Counted from the first letter of the stretch, positions 35,764-45,540 are shown. The stretch is DNA of 64,000 nucleotides from Barnesiella sp. WM24 (GCF_004570975.1 NZ_SPPC01000016.1:1-64000), one strand, 5' to 3'. Notes: generated by a model not told the origin, from the sequence alone. Translations and numbers: made by a program.

Positions 35764-38232
35764 ATGAAATACAGTATTTCCGGAATTGCCGGGCTTCTCG
35801 ACCTGAAGGAGCCGGTATATCCGAATTATTACATATCAGTGCTTCTTACTGATTCAAGGTCACTTACTTATCCTGAAGAATCATTGTTCTTTGCCCTGCG
35901 CACTCCTAATAATGACGGTCACCGTTATGTAAAGGGGCTGATAGAAAAGGGAGTAAGAAATTTTGTTGTAGAAGAGATTCCAGAGGGGCTTGCCGGGAGC
36001 GAGGACGTAAATTTCCTTGTCGTGGATGATGTCATGGCGGCTTTGCACAAGATAGCCCGCTGTCATCGTCACCGTTATGAAATCCCGGTAGTCGGGATTA
36101 CGGGCAGCCGGGGAAAGACGACTCTGAAAGAGTGGCTTTACAGGTTGCTTCAGGATGACTTCAGGATTGTAAGAAGCCCGCGCAGCTATAACAGCCAGAT
36201 TGGTGTGCCTCTCTCAATCTGGGAGATTGATGACGAGAGCGAGCTGTGTATATTTGAGGCGGGTATCTCCCTGCCCGGGGAGATGGCTGAGCTTCAGCCG
36301 ATGATAGACCCTACGATAGGTATCCTCACCAATGTCGGCGGCGAACATGCCGTTGGTTTCCGCTCGCGCAGGGAGAAATGTGACGAGAAAGTTAAGCTTT
36401 TTACCGGATGTGACACATTGGTCTATTGCGTCGACGACCCGGATGTGAACGCGGCGATTGACGATGCCGGAATCAAGGCGCGCCGTGTCGGCTGGTCGTG
36501 TAAAAATCCTGATGCTCCCGTGAGCGTCAGTGTGGAGCGTAGCGGCGAGATGTCGCGTATTATATGCCGTTTTGACGGAAAAGAGAGCATGTCGGAAATT
36601 CCTTTTGTTGATGCCGCATCGGTCGAAAACGCCATTGTAGCTCAGATAGTACTGATGCTCATGGGAGTGGCTGACGGTGACATCAGGTCGCGCATGGCGG
36701 CTCTGACACCTGTAGGCACGCGCCTTAACGTGATTGAGGGTGTCAATGACTGCATGCTGATATTTGACGCCTATACCGGCGACTATCATTCACTTGGCCC
36801 GGCTCTTGACTTCATGCAGCGGCGTGTCACCGCCGACCATAGTTCGACACTGATACTGAGCGACGTAATGCACGAGACGATGACTCCGGGAGAACTTTAC
36901 CGTAATATCTCGCATCTTGTGAAGTGCAAAGGCATAAGCCGTCTTATCGGTATCGGGGAGGAGATTTCAGCCCATGCCGGCTGTTTTGACATTAATGCCG
37001 ATTTTTACAGGTCGACCGATGAGTTTCTTGCCGCCGTCACCCCCGATGATTTCAGAAATGAGCTTATCCTGATAAAGGGTGCCGACCGATTCGGATTCAA
37101 CCGCCTTAACGACTTGCTTGAGGCGCGCCAGCATGAGACTGTGCTTGAGGTGAATCTTGACGCGGTGGTAAGCAATTTCAACAATTTCCGGTCACGGCTC
37201 AAGCCTACTACCGGTATTGTGGCGATGGTGAAGGCGTCGGGCTATGGCGCAGGCTCCTATGAGCTTGCCAAGACTCTTCAGTCGCAGGGCGCGGCTTACC
37301 TTGCAGTCGCTGTGCCTGACGAGGCTATGGACCTCCGCAAGGCGGGTATCACGATGCCTCTCATGGTGATGAATCCCAAGGTGGTCAATTATACTACTCT
37401 GTTTACCCATAATCTGGAACCGGAGATATACTCCTTTGATATACTTGATGAGATAATCAAGGAGGGCGAACGCCACGGAGTGAAAAACTTCCCTGTTCAT
37501 ATAAAACTCGATACAGGCATGCACCGTCTCGGTTTTCTTGAAAGCGACATGCCGAGACTTGTAGAGGTGTTGCAGCGACAGGACGTGATTTCGCCTCGTT
37601 CAGTGTTCAGTCATCTTGCCGCCGCCGACTCTCCTGAGATGGATGACTATACGCGCGAGCAGTTTGCGATATTTGAGCGCAGCAGCAAGGTGCTACAGGC
37701 AGGGTTCAGCCATCACATCCTGCGTCATATACTTAATTCGACCGGGATAACACGCTTCCCGGAGTATCAGTATGACATGGTGCGTCTTGGTATATGCCTG
37801 TATGGTATCCCGACTTTGCCCGATAATTCACAGGGCGACCTTCAGCCGGTAAGCTCCCTGCGCACTGTGATTATTGCCATAAAAGAGTGGGAGGCGGGGA
37901 CTACCATCGGCTATAACCGGCGCGGTGTGTTGTCGCGCCATTCGCGGATAGCCACGATTCCGATCGGTTATGCCGACGGGCTTAACCGTCATCTTGGCAA
38001 TGGTAATTGCACGGTGCTTGTCAATGGTCACCGCTGTCCTACGGTAGGAAATATCTGCATGGACATCTGCATGATAGATGTTACCGACGTCCCTTGCGAG
38101 GTCGGTGACACGGTGGAGATATTCGGCAAGAATATCTCTGTGATGGAGCTTGCCGACCGACTCGGCACAATCCCTTACGAGGTGCTGACATCGGTCGCTT
38201 CCAGAGTCAAGCGCGTCTATTATCGCGAGTAG
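35764..38232 (+). CDS. murF-alr: Bifunctional MurF / alanine racemase
   Basis: A fusion of UDP-N-acetylmuramoyl-tripeptide--D-Ala-D-Ala ligase with PLP-dependent alanine racemase, joining two steps of the D-Ala branch of peptidoglycan synthesis in one cytoplasmic protein. The ATG at 35764 is chosen because the upstream extension lies inside waaA. The 822 residues have a Mur ligase part at 1-450 (P-loop GITGSRGKTTLKEWL near residue 113) and a racemase part at about 455-822 (PLP-lysine in GIVAMVKASGYGAGSYEL, C-terminal catalytic tyrosine in TIGYNRRGV, NICMDICMIDVTDVP). Such fusions are common in Bacteroidetes. Its 3' end overlaps the convergent MFS gene by 26 bases. Confidence 0.95.
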   Translation: MKYSISGIAGLLDLKEPVYPNYYISVLLTDSRSLTYPEESLFFALRTPNNDGHRYVKGLIEKGVRNFVVEEIPEGLAGSEDVNFLVVDDVMAALHKIARCHRHRYEIPVVGITGSRGKTTLKEWLYRLLQDDFRIVRSPRSYNSQIGVPLSIWEIDDESELCIFEAGISLPGEMAELQPMIDPTIGILTNVGGEHAVGFRSRREKCDEKVKLFTGCDTLVYCVDDPDVNAAIDDAGIKARRVGWSCKNPDAPVSVSVERSGEMSRIICRFDGKESMSEIPFVDAASVENAIVAQIVLMLMGVADGDIRSRMAALTPVGTRLNVIEGVNDCMLIFDAYTGDYHSLGPALDFMQRRVTADHSSTLILSDVMHETMTPGELYRNISHLVKCKGISRLIGIGEEISAHAGCFDINADFYRSTDEFLAAVTPDDFRNELILIKGADRFGFNRLNDLLEARQHETVLEVNLDAVVSNFNNFRSRLKPTTGIVAMVKASGYGAGSYELAKTLQSQGAAYLAVAVPDEAMDLRKAGITMPLMVMNPKVVNYTTLFTHNLEPEIYSFDILDEIIKEGERHGVKNFPVHIKLDTGMHRLGFLESDMPRLVEVLQRQDVISPRSVFSHLAAADSPEMDDYTREQFAIFERSSKVLQAGFSHHILRHILNSTGITRFPEYQYDMVRLGICLYGIPTLPDNSQGDLQPVSSLRTVIIAIKEWEAGTTIGYNRRGVLSRHSRIATIPIGYADGLNRHLGNGNCTVLVNGHRCPTVGNICMDICMIDVTDVPCEVGDTVEIFGKNISVMELADRLGTIPYEVLTSVASRVKRVYYRE

Positions 38233-39619
38233 GCTCGGGAAGCACTTCCCTGCCGAGCCATGCCGTGACGACACCTCCGGCCAGCATCACTGCGATGGAC
38301 ACCCAGAGCACGAGCGTCGAGCCGCCCCATTTAAGCAGCATCGGAATAAAGAACGCGCCTGCCACAGCACCGATTTTACCGATTGCCGCTGCCATGCCTA
38401 CTCCTGTGCCACGGGTTTCCACGGGGTAAATCTGCGTCGGCAATATAAAGGTGATGAGGTGAGGTCCGGCGTTAAGAAACAGCTCAAAAAACATGAATGA
38501 CGAGATTGCTATCCAGTCGGGAAGGTGAAGGCGGTAGGCGGCGAGCAACATGGCGAGCCCTATCGCGCTGAGGAAGAAGCCCCATGCCTGCATCTTTACG
38601 TGATAGACACGTTTCAGCAGCATCAATCCAAGGACAAATCCTATGAGCATTATGGCGCTGAGCCAGATTGTGACCTCTACCGAACTGATAACATGGTCAA
38701 TCTGCGAGGCGGAGGCCGGCAGGCGGTTGATGCCGAGCGACATTATTAGGGTAGGGAGAAATATGCCTATGCCATATACACCGAGTCCCTCACACGCCCA
38801 CGGCACCCCGCTGAATATCACTTTCTTGAAGTTGCGAGAAAGAAAGCTGCCCGACTCTTTCTTTGACGCAGCTTTTGTTGTGGTCCGGCTTGTCGGGTTT
38901 TGGGGAGGAAGTGTGACATCCTTACCCAGGAAAAACTGTACCGACTTCTCCGCAGCAGCCCTGTCGCCTCTTGACAAAAGCCATCCGGGACTTTGGGCAA
39001 AGTGGATTCTGAGCAGCAGCATCAGCCCTGCTATCCCTGTCATTATGAACAAGAGGTCATGCCACGGATGGGCTGACTGCCATCGGTTTATCGCATGATA
39101 GCAGATGCCGGCGACAATGACGCTGCCTATCGCCGCCGAGGCTTTTGCCACGCCTACCATGAGCAGCCCCCAGCGTTTCGGCATTATTTCTGATATGTAG
39201 TTGGAGTCAAGGCTGTATTCGCCTCCGACACTGAATCCCATAACGAAAAGACACAGGAGAAGCACAGTCATCGAGTCGCTGAAAAAGGCGATGACGGAGG
39301 CGACTATAATCAGAGCCGGACATAGCCTGAAAAACAGAAGGTAGCCGTAGCGGTCGCTTAATCGTCCGAACACGATTGCCCCGAAGGTAAGTCCTATTAA
39401 TGATATGCAGCCCAGCACACCTTGCATCCCGGCTGAAATTTCGGGGTGTACGGCAATCTGTATGAGGGGGATGATTATGCCTACGAGAGTGGCGAGACCC
39501 TGACCTATCATCTGCCCGAGCGAGGCGATGAACAGTACCAGGAAATGCCGTGGGCGCAGAGGCATCGTGGCAATGTCGACCTTGCCCTGCGCAACAGTTG
39601 AAACATCATTATCGGTCAT
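38207..39619 (-). CDS. MFS transporter (sugar/organic acid porter-like)
   Basis: A 470-residue, 12-helix major facilitator. The ATG at 39619 is the first in-frame Met and replaces a TTG three codons upstream. Visible are the loop 2-3 motif GRLSDRYGYLLFFRLCP, MGFSVGGEYSLDSNYISE in helix 4-5 (similar to phosphate/aromatic-acid and SV2-like porters) and the late PVETRGTGVGMAAAIGKIGA motif. A charged cytoplasmic loop lies near residues 220-270. The substrate is unknown. The start codon abuts the T-run of the guaA terminator, leaving no room for a ribosome site, so a downstream Met (MPLRPRHF, residue 19) might be the real start. Confidence 0.85.
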   Translation of the reverse strand: MTDNDVSTVAQGKVDIATMPLRPRHFLVLFIASLGQMIGQGLATLVGIIIPLIQIAVHPEISAGMQGVLGCISLIGLTFGAIVFGRLSDRYGYLLFFRLCPALIIVASVIAFFSDSMTVLLLCLFVMGFSVGGEYSLDSNYISEIMPKRWGLLMVGVAKASAAIGSVIVAGICYHAINRWQSAHPWHDLLFIMTGIAGLMLLLRIHFAQSPGWLLSRGDRAAAEKSVQFFLGKDVTLPPQNPTSRTTTKAASKKESGSFLSRNFKKVIFSGVPWACEGLGVYGIGIFLPTLIMSLGINRLPASASQIDHVISSVEVTIWLSAIMLIGFVLGLMLLKRVYHVKMQAWGFFLSAIGLAMLLAAYRLHLPDWIAISSFMFFELFLNAGPHLITFILPTQIYPVETRGTGVGMAAAIGKIGAVAGAFFIPMLLKWGGSTLVLWVSIAVMLAGGVVTAWLGREVLPEPTRDNRRA

Positions 39620-39663
39620 AAAAAACAAAGCTTTCTACATCTTATATAATGCAGAAAGCTTTG
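39619..39663 (-). terminator. guaA terminator, adjacent to the MFS start codon
   Basis: On the minus strand, CAAAGCTTTCTGC (39651-39663) pairs with the inverted copy at 39626-39639 over about 11-13 bp and is followed by a T-run (39620-39625) that runs straight into the MFS ATG. It is 20 bases after the guaA stop. Confidence 0.8.
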
Positions 39664-39682
39664 TAAAAGTTTTAACCGGCGG

Positions 39683-41206
39683 TTATTCCCACTCGATGGT
39701 TGCCGGCGGCTTTGAGGAGATGTCGTAGCATACGCGGTTGACTCCTCTTACCTTGCGGATGATGTCGTTGCTCACCTTTGCCATGAAGTCGTAGGGGAGG
39801 TGTGCCCAGTCGGCGGTCATGGCGTCGGTCGAGGTGACGGCACGCAGTGCGACGGCACGCTCATAGGTGCGCTCATCGCCCATTACGCCTACACTCTGCA
39901 CAGGAAGAAGCACGACTCCTGCCTGCCATACCTGGTCATACAGACCCCAGTCGCGAAGACCCTGGATGAAAATGTCGTCGGCATCCTGCAGTATGCGCAC
40001 CTTTTCGGGGGTGATGTCGCCGAGTATTCGTACGGCAAGTCCGGGTCCGGGGAACGGATGGCGCTTTATTAGATGTTCCGGCATGCCGAGCTCACGTCCT
40101 ACCGCTCTCACCTCGTCTTTGAAAAGCAGACGGAGGGGTTCGCAGAGACGGAGATTCATCTTTTCGGGCAGACCGCCTACGTTGTGATGGCTCTTGATAG
40201 TGGTGCCGGTGATTGAAAGCGACTCGATGCAGTCGGGGTAGATGGTGCCTTGGGCAAGCCATTTTACATCTTTTATCTTGTGGGCTTCTTCATCAAATAC
40301 ATCGATGAAGCCTTTGCCTATAATCTTGCGCTTGCGCTCCGGGTCGGTCACTCCTGCAAGCTCGCTGAAGAACTTTTCCGACGCGTCTACACCGATTACG
40401 TTCAGTCCGAGACATTCGTAGTCGTGAAGCACGTTTTTGAACTCGTTTTTGCGGAGCATTCCGTGGTCGACAAATATACAGGTGAGGTTTTTGCCGATAG
40501 CTTTATTGAGCAGGACTGCGGCTACCGATGAATCGACACCGCCGCTGAGTCCAAGCACTACCTTGTCATCGCCAAGCTGCTCTTTCAGAGAGGCTACAGT
40601 GCTTTCGATAAATGACGCCGCGCTCCAGTCCTGACGGCTTCCACAGATGTCGACAACAAAGTTTTTGAGAAGCTTTGTGCCGTCGGTGGAGTGGAATACT
40701 TCGGGGTGAAACTGCACGCCCCACACCTTTTCTCCCTCAATCTGATATGCCGCATTGTCGACTTTTTCAGTCGAAGCGATAATCTTGAAGTTGTCAGGCA
40801 GTGAAGTGATGGTGTCGCCGTGGCTCATCCACACCTGCGACCTTTCAGGCAGACCGTGCAAGAGCGGGTTGCTGTTGTCAAACTTTTCGAGGTGTTCCCT
40901 TCCGTATTCGCGTGAGCCGGCGGGCTCTACTGTGCCGCCGTTGGTGTAGGCGATATACTGCGCTCCGTAGCATATGCCGAGTATCGGATATTTGCCGCGG
41001 ATTTCGCTAAGGTCGACCTTGAACGCTTTTTCGTCGTAGACGGAGAAGGGGCTTCCCGACAAAATCACTCCAATCACCGACGGATCGTCGTGGGGGAACT
41101 TGTTGTAGGGAAGTATCTCGCAATAAGTGTTCAGCTCGCGTACTCTTCGCCCTATTAGCTGGGTGGTCTGCGAACCGAAGTCGAGGATTATTATTTTCTC
41201 TTGCAT
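39683..41206 (-). CDS. guaA: GMP synthase (glutamine-hydrolysing)
   Basis: Converts XMP to GMP using glutamine and ATP; cytoplasmic. The ATG at 41206 ([13 protein letters not shown]) is the family start; the 20 extra upstream codons run into the promoter. The 507 residues comprise a class I amidotransferase (nucleophile in GICYGAQY, His/Glu in [10 protein letters not shown]), a PP-loop ATP pyrophosphatase ([14 protein letters not shown]) and a dimerisation domain ending in [17 protein letters not shown]. It has its own promoter and a strong terminator. Confidence 0.97.
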   Translation of the reverse strand: MQEKIIILDFGSQTTQLIGRRVRELNTYCEILPYNKFPHDDPSVIGVILSGSPFSVYDEKAFKVDLSEIRGKYPILGICYGAQYIAYTNGGTVEPAGSREYGREHLEKFDNSNPLLHGLPERSQVWMSHGDTITSLPDNFKIIASTEKVDNAAYQIEGEKVWGVQFHPEVFHSTDGTKLLKNFVVDICGSRQDWSAASFIESTVASLKEQLGDDKVVLGLSGGVDSSVAAVLLNKAIGKNLTCIFVDHGMLRKNEFKNVLHDYECLGLNVIGVDASEKFFSELAGVTDPERKRKIIGKGFIDVFDEEAHKIKDVKWLAQGTIYPDCIESLSITGTTIKSHHNVGGLPEKMNLRLCEPLRLLFKDEVRAVGRELGMPEHLIKRHPFPGPGLAVRILGDITPEKVRILQDADDIFIQGLRDWGLYDQVWQAGVVLLPVQSVGVMGDERTYERAVALRAVTSTDAMTADWAHLPYDFMAKVSNDIIRKVRGVNRVCYDISSKPPATIEWE

Positions 41207-41235
41207 AGAGTGATAATTGTGGATTTGAATTGTTG

Positions 41236-41267
41236 CAAAGATACGGAAATAATTGCAATGCAACAAA
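41236..41267 (-). promoter_or_regulatory. Promoter of guaA
   Basis: On the minus strand, TATCTTTG (plus 41236-41243) with TTTG (plus 41264-41267) 20 bases upstream. The leader before the ATG at 41206 is about 25 bases; no purine-type riboswitch is visible in it. Confidence 0.75.
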
Positions 41268-41362
41268 TATGGCAGTAGGCTTATGCTTACTATTGCTTCT
41301 CGGCGGTTATGCCGACATGAGTATTAGCAAGTGAATCAATGTTTAGCTGTAGAATGACTCGT

Positions 41363-42274
41363 TTATTGCTGCCGGAGGGCGGCGAGGGCGTCGGTGAGTG
41401 ATGTAGAGGGGTTGAGGCGGATTACTGACGGGTCGCGTTTTAGCCAGGTGAGTTGCTTTTTTGCATAGACGCGTGTGTTTTTCTTCATGCGCTCGATAGC
41501 GGTGTCAAGCGTCATAGTGCCGTCGAAGGCTGCAAACATCTCTTTGTAGCCTACCGTGTTAAGCGAGTTGAGGTGGCGCAGTGGGTAGACGTGGCGTGCT
41601 TCTTCGATGAATCCGGCTTCAATCATCGCGTCGACACGTCGGTTGATGCGGTCAAACAATGTTTCGCGCGGATAGTCAATCATCATTTTTACGGTCTTGA
41701 AGGGACGCTCTTTCACTGTGCCTGTGCGCAGTGATGAGTAAGGCTGTCCCGCCTCAAGGCTTATCTCGATGGCATGGATGAGGCGGCGGTGGTTTGCGGG
41801 GTCGGCGATGGCGAGATAGTCGGGGTCGAGATTGCGAAGGGTGGCCCTTATGCCCTCGATTCCCTCGCTCTCGTAAAGGTCCATGACATGGCGGCGCACA
41901 CTGTCGCTTACCGTTGGCAGGTCGTCGATACCGCGCGTAACCGCGTCGACATACATCATGGAGCCGCCACACATGACCGCGTAGGGCGACTTTTCCCACA
42001 TTGACGGCAGCAAAGCCATTACATCTTCTTCGTAGCGCGCCGCACTATAATATTCGTCAAGCGACAGAGTGCCCACAAAGTGGTGGGTCACGGTTGCGAG
42101 CTGCTGCGGTGACGGCGCGGCAGTCCCTATGGGGATGTCGTGGAAAAGCTGGCGCGAGTCGGCTGAGATGATGTCACATCCAAGCCGCTGCGCCAGCTGT
42201 ATCGACAAGTCGGTCTTGCCGGAGCCTGTAGGCCCGGTAATCACGACCAATATTGGCTTTTCAATCGTTGGCAT
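41363..42274 (-). CDS. miaA: tRNA dimethylallyltransferase
   Basis: Adds the dimethylallyl group to A37 of tRNAs reading UNN codons; cytoplasmic. The 303 residues have the P-loop GPTGSGKTDLS (residues 14-24), the ISADSRQLF motif, IGTAAPS and the later VGYKEMFAAFDG and RVYAKKQLTWLKRD blocks typical of the family. It starts 6 bases after pepT, so it is part of a pepT-miaA operon from the pepT promoter. Positions 41207-41362 hold the guaA promoter and no gene. Confidence 0.96.
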   Translation of the reverse strand: MPTIEKPILVVITGPTGSGKTDLSIQLAQRLGCDIISADSRQLFHDIPIGTAAPSPQQLATVTHHFVGTLSLDEYYSAARYEEDVMALLPSMWEKSPYAVMCGGSMMYVDAVTRGIDDLPTVSDSVRRHVMDLYESEGIEGIRATLRNLDPDYLAIADPANHRRLIHAIEISLEAGQPYSSLRTGTVKERPFKTVKMMIDYPRETLFDRINRRVDAMIEAGFIEEARHVYPLRHLNSLNTVGYKEMFAAFDGTMTLDTAIERMKKNTRVYAKKQLTWLKRDPSVIRLNPSTSLTDALAALRQQ

Positions 42275-42280
42275 TGTCCG

Positions 42281-43501
42281 TTATCGCTCGGCTACTATGC
42301 GTGCGATTTCGACAATCACCTGAGTCGCTTTCTCCATCGAGGGGATGGGGATGAACTCGTATCTGCCGTGGAAGTTCAATCCGCCGGCAAAAATGTTAGG
42401 GCAGGGAAGTCCCTTGAACGATAGCTGTGCGCCGTCGGTTCCGCCTCTGATCGGCACTACGTGGGGCTCTACTCCGGCTATGCGCATGGCATCTTCCGCG
42501 ATGTCGATTATATACATGACGGGCTCGATTTTCTCGCGCATGTTGTAATATTGATCCTTGATTTCGATTGAGGTGCTGTTGGGGAACTCGTTGTTGATTT
42601 TTCTCACGAGATGCTCCAGCTCTTTCTTTCGGCGCTCAAAGCGGTCGCGGTCATGGTCGCGGATGATGTAGGTCACGACTGTCTTTTCTACATTTCCCTC
42701 AATAGAGATAAGATGATAAAATCCCTCGTAGCCTTCGGTATGTTCCGGTGTTTCCCAGCGCGGGAGCATCGAAGTGAACTGGTTGGCTATGCGGATGGAG
42801 TTAATCATCTTGTGCTTGGCATATCCGGGATGCACGTTGCGTCCTGTAAAGGTTACCTTTGCCACGGCCGCGTTGAAATTTTCATATTCAAGCTCGCCTA
42901 TCTCTCCGCCATCCATTGTGTAGGCGAAGTCGGCGCCAAACTGCTCGACGTCAAATTTGTGGGCTCCCTGTCCTATCTCCTCGTCGGGATTGAACGCGAT
43001 GCGTATCTTTCCGTGCTTTATCTCCGGATGCTTCATCAGGTAGTCGACAGCCGAGATTATTTCGGCGATTCCCGCCTTGTCGTCGGCTCCGAGAAGGGTG
43101 TTGCCGTCGGTCACGATAAGGTCTTGCCCGCGATAGGTGTCCAGCTCGGGAAATTCTCTCGGAGAGAGTACAATCCCTTTCTCTGCGTTCAGCGTGATGT
43201 CGCCGCCTTCATAGTTCTTGACGATGCGCGGGGTCACGTGACGTCCGGAGAGGTCGGGCGATGTGTCGAGATGGGCAATGAAACCTACGGTAGGCACAGG
43301 AGTCTCGATATTTGCCGGGAGGGTAGCCATGAGGTATCCGTTGTCGTCGAGGGTGATATCCTCAAGACCCATTGCCTGAAGCTCCTTTTCAAGATGCTGG
43401 GCAAACTCCATCTGACCCGGAGTCGAGGGCCAGAGATTGGTCAGTTCGTCACTCTGAGTGTCAAACTTCACATATTGTAAAAATCGGTCAACTACGTTCA
43501 T
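42281..43501 (-). CDS. pepT: Peptidase T (tripeptide aminopeptidase)
   Basis: A zinc-dependent M20B aminopeptidase removing N-terminal residues from tripeptides; cytoplasmic. The 406 residues have metal ligands in [21 protein letters not shown] (Asp bridging) and [13 protein letters not shown] (catalytic Glu pair), then [12 protein letters not shown] and the C-terminal [18 protein letters not shown]. It probably finishes degradation of peptides that enter by carriers such as the POT transporter near the right end. It is the first gene of pepT-miaA. Confidence 0.96.
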   Translation of the reverse strand: MNVVDRFLQYVKFDTQSDELTNLWPSTPGQMEFAQHLEKELQAMGLEDITLDDNGYLMATLPANIETPVPTVGFIAHLDTSPDLSGRHVTPRIVKNYEGGDITLNAEKGIVLSPREFPELDTYRGQDLIVTDGNTLLGADDKAGIAEIISAVDYLMKHPEIKHGKIRIAFNPDEEIGQGAHKFDVEQFGADFAYTMDGGEIGELEYENFNAAVAKVTFTGRNVHPGYAKHKMINSIRIANQFTSMLPRWETPEHTEGYEGFYHLISIEGNVEKTVVTYIIRDHDRDRFERRKKELEHLVRKINNEFPNSTSIEIKDQYYNMREKIEPVMYIIDIAEDAMRIAGVEPHVVPIRGGTDGAQLSFKGLPCPNIFAGGLNFHGRYEFIPIPSMEKATQVIVEIARIVAER

Positions 43502-43541
43502 GTGAGTTGTATATAGATGTTAAAATTTATTTCAATGAATG

Positions 43542-43571
43542 CAAAATTATAAGAATTTCCCGAATAAGCAA
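43542..43571 (-). promoter_or_regulatory. Promoter of pepT-miaA
   Basis: On the minus strand, TAATTTTG (plus 43542-43549) with TTG (plus 43569-43571) 19 bases upstream; 40 bases ahead of the pepT start. It diverges from the -7 element of the next operon. Confidence 0.65.
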
Positions 43572-43624
43572 TCTTTGCTGCCACTTTAACTGCTATTTTT
43601 CTCTTTTTTCTCCGATTTTTATCT

Positions 43625-43632
43625 TATATTTG
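43625..43632 (+). promoter_or_regulatory. -7 promoter element of the ShosTA-like pair
   Basis: TATATTTG fits TAnnTTTG and lies 25 bases before the ATG at 43658. No -33 element at standard spacing was found. Confidence 0.6.
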
Positions 43633-43657
43633 TTTTCAGTAATTCAAAGTTTCGGGT

Positions 43658-44521
43658 ATGGGTTTCAATTTTTCAGATTTGGCATTTCTTCAGGTCCCTA
43701 AAAAGGATATAACGATAGATGGTATCCGCTTAATCTTTGAAGACGGGGCTCCTCGTCGCATTGCGTTTGCCACAACCCACGCCGGAGCTTTAAAAAGAGG
43801 TTCCGGGGATCGACCGGGAAAGATTTTGCTGCCATTTAAGGAAACTGTGCTGCCATTTATTAGAGCGGAGCTTGGAAATGATATTGCTCTTTTCCCCTCT
43901 AAGTTCGGGGGCTATTGGCGATCATTTGATTCACCGGAAGAATATGATAAATTTGAAGCTTTTATCAGAAAGTATCATGATGTCGTGTTTCTTCGTGATG
44001 AACTTGACCTGTCGCTTGCTCTGTCTATGAATTTTGAAGAAGATGAAGAAGGTCATACAGAAATAGGTGATCTTGAATGTAAAGCCAAATACTCGGGTGA
44101 TAGTGACGCAGAGTCAAAACTGGTTGATAAATGTGCCGAGTGGATAGGTTTATTGCCTTATTATAAATATGTTGATTATATCTGTGCTGTTCCAGGCAAA
44201 AGCGGAGCTATGAATCTTCCTCAGCGAATTGTGTCTAAGTTTGACACCTTTAATTTCAAGGATATTTCCAGTCATGTTTATTGGAGAAATAAGACGCGCC
44301 ATATTAAGGATGCCGAATCAGTAGATGAGAAGTTGGAGATTCTTGATGAGTCAGGATTAAATATTGATGCAGACATAGATTTAAATGGCAAGACTGTGTT
44401 GCTTTTTGATGACCTTTACATGTCAGGATTGACAATGCAATATGTGGCAATGAAACTGAAAGAAAGAGGTGTGTCAAGAGTGCTTGGAATTGCTATTGTT
44501 AAATCAAGAAAAAATAAATGA
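43658..44521 (+). CDS. Phosphoribosyltransferase-like protein (ShosT-like candidate)
   Basis: A 287-residue cytoplasmic protein without signal or membrane segments. The C-terminal third is a phosphoribosyltransferase-type domain: VLLFDDLYMSGLTM carries the PRPP-binding loop with Asp251 and Asp252, followed by LKERGVSRVLGIAIVK, as in ComF-like enzymes. The first 130 residues are of no family I recognise and include an acidic stretch (NFEEDEEGHTE). The gene ends 4 bases before a DprA-like gene. A PRTase protein paired with a DprA-like protein is the composition of the ShosTA toxin-antitoxin/anti-phage system, in which ShosT is the toxin. Base composition is lower in GC than pepT or the EamA gene, suggesting transfer. 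The domain call is firm; the system call is inference. Confidence 0.8.
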   Translation: MGFNFSDLAFLQVPKKDITIDGIRLIFEDGAPRRIAFATTHAGALKRGSGDRPGKILLPFKETVLPFIRAELGNDIALFPSKFGGYWRSFDSPEEYDKFEAFIRKYHDVVFLRDELDLSLALSMNFEEDEEGHTEIGDLECKAKYSGDSDAESKLVDKCAEWIGLLPYYKYVDYICAVPGKSGAMNLPQRIVSKFDTFNFKDISSHVYWRNKTRHIKDAESVDEKLEILDESGLNIDADIDLNGKTVLLFDDLYMSGLTMQYVAMKLKERGVSRVLGIAIVKSRKNK

Positions 44522-44525
44522 CAAT

Positions 44526-45437
44526 ATGCTGGCAACGACTGAGATAGAACATATAAATACTATATACAGCCTTTTGAAAGTAAAGGGTGTTGGTCCGGTG
44601 TTGACTAATAAGATTTTGTTTTCAGTCAGCTCAAATTTTGATGTTGGAGGACTTCGGAATAAAATCAATTCCGTTTTGGATAGTTCGCAAAGAGAATGTT
44701 TTAATCGAGTCATGAGTGTTGCAGAGGAATTAACTTCGCAATATGCTGTCGGTTTCATGTCGATTCTTGATGATGTCTATCCGGCGGCGTTAAAGCGTTT
44801 TCTTTCAGTAAATACACCTCCGGTATTGTCTTATATTGGAAACCTGGAGCTATTGTATAAGCGAAGAATTGCATTCAGCGGCTCAAGAAAGGTGTCGCAG
44901 AAAGGAGTCGGGATAACCCGAGACTGCGTGAATCAACTCTCCGGTGATGATGTGTGTATCGTTTCTGGTTATGCTGCTGGAGTAGACTTAGCGGCTCATG
45001 AGATGGCAATTACATCGGGCGCATCTACAATAATTGTCATGCCTGAGGGTATAAATAACTTCAGGATAAAGAAAGAGCTTAGGACTGTTTGGGATTGGAA
45101 TAAGGTTCTCGTTATAAGTGAGTTTATGCCATCGGATAAATGGACATCTTCCAGGGCGATGGCTCGTAATAACACGATTTTGGGATTAAGTGATATGGTC
45201 TTTGTTATAGAGGCGGGGACTACAGGCGGCAGTCTTGATGCCGGAGTAAAGGCTTTATCGGGAGGGAAACCGTTGTTTGTCCCGCAATATGGGGTGGTTC
45301 CGGAATCGGCGGCAGGAAACGACATATTAATAGCGCGTGGAGCTTTCCCTATAAGGATGAAAAAAGATACGTCACGAGCAAATCTGGATAAGGTATTTGA
45401 ATTATTGCGAGAGCCTGTTAAAGACACTCTGTTTTAG
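44526..45437 (+). CDS. DprA/Smf-family protein (ShosA-like candidate)
   Basis: A 303-residue protein; the start MLATTEIEH at 44526 follows the upstream stop by 4 bases, whereas the longer reading would overlap the first gene. An N-terminal helix-hairpin-helix-like segment (LKVKGVGPVLTNKIL) is followed by a DprA-type Rossmann fold: SGSRKVSQKG (Gly119-Arg121), SGYAAGVDLAAHE (from Ser147), IIVMPEGI, RNNTILGLSD (from Arg214) and EAGTTGGSLDAG. Genuine DprA loads RecA on incoming single strands during transformation. This copy is short, lacks the C-terminal winged helix and sits with a PRTase-like gene, so a role as a ShosA-type antitoxin is more likely. It is convergent with the EamA gene, about 100 bases away. 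Confidence 0.82.
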   Translation: MLATTEIEHINTIYSLLKVKGVGPVLTNKILFSVSSNFDVGGLRNKINSVLDSSQRECFNRVMSVAEELTSQYAVGFMSILDDVYPAALKRFLSVNTPPVLSYIGNLELLYKRRIAFSGSRKVSQKGVGITRDCVNQLSGDDVCIVSGYAAGVDLAAHEMAITSGASTIIVMPEGINNFRIKKELRTVWDWNKVLVISEFMPSDKWTSSRAMARNNTILGLSDMVFVIEAGTTGGSLDAGVKALSGGKPLFVPQYGVVPESAAGNDILIARGAFPIRMKKDTSRANLDKVFELLREPVKDTLF

Positions 45438-45540
45438 CTATTTTTCATAGACTCAGGTCTTTTGTTGCTTATTGTATTGTCGCATAATATTGATAAATCA
45501 GGCTTTTGAGATTTCGAGGGTGAGGTGTCGGTTGCGCGGG

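Noticed and set aside
44526-45437. Genuine competence DprA
   Set aside because: Not excluded by the fold, but it is short, lacks the C-terminal winged helix and is paired with a PRTase-like gene in a low-GC islet, so a ShosA-like role fits better.
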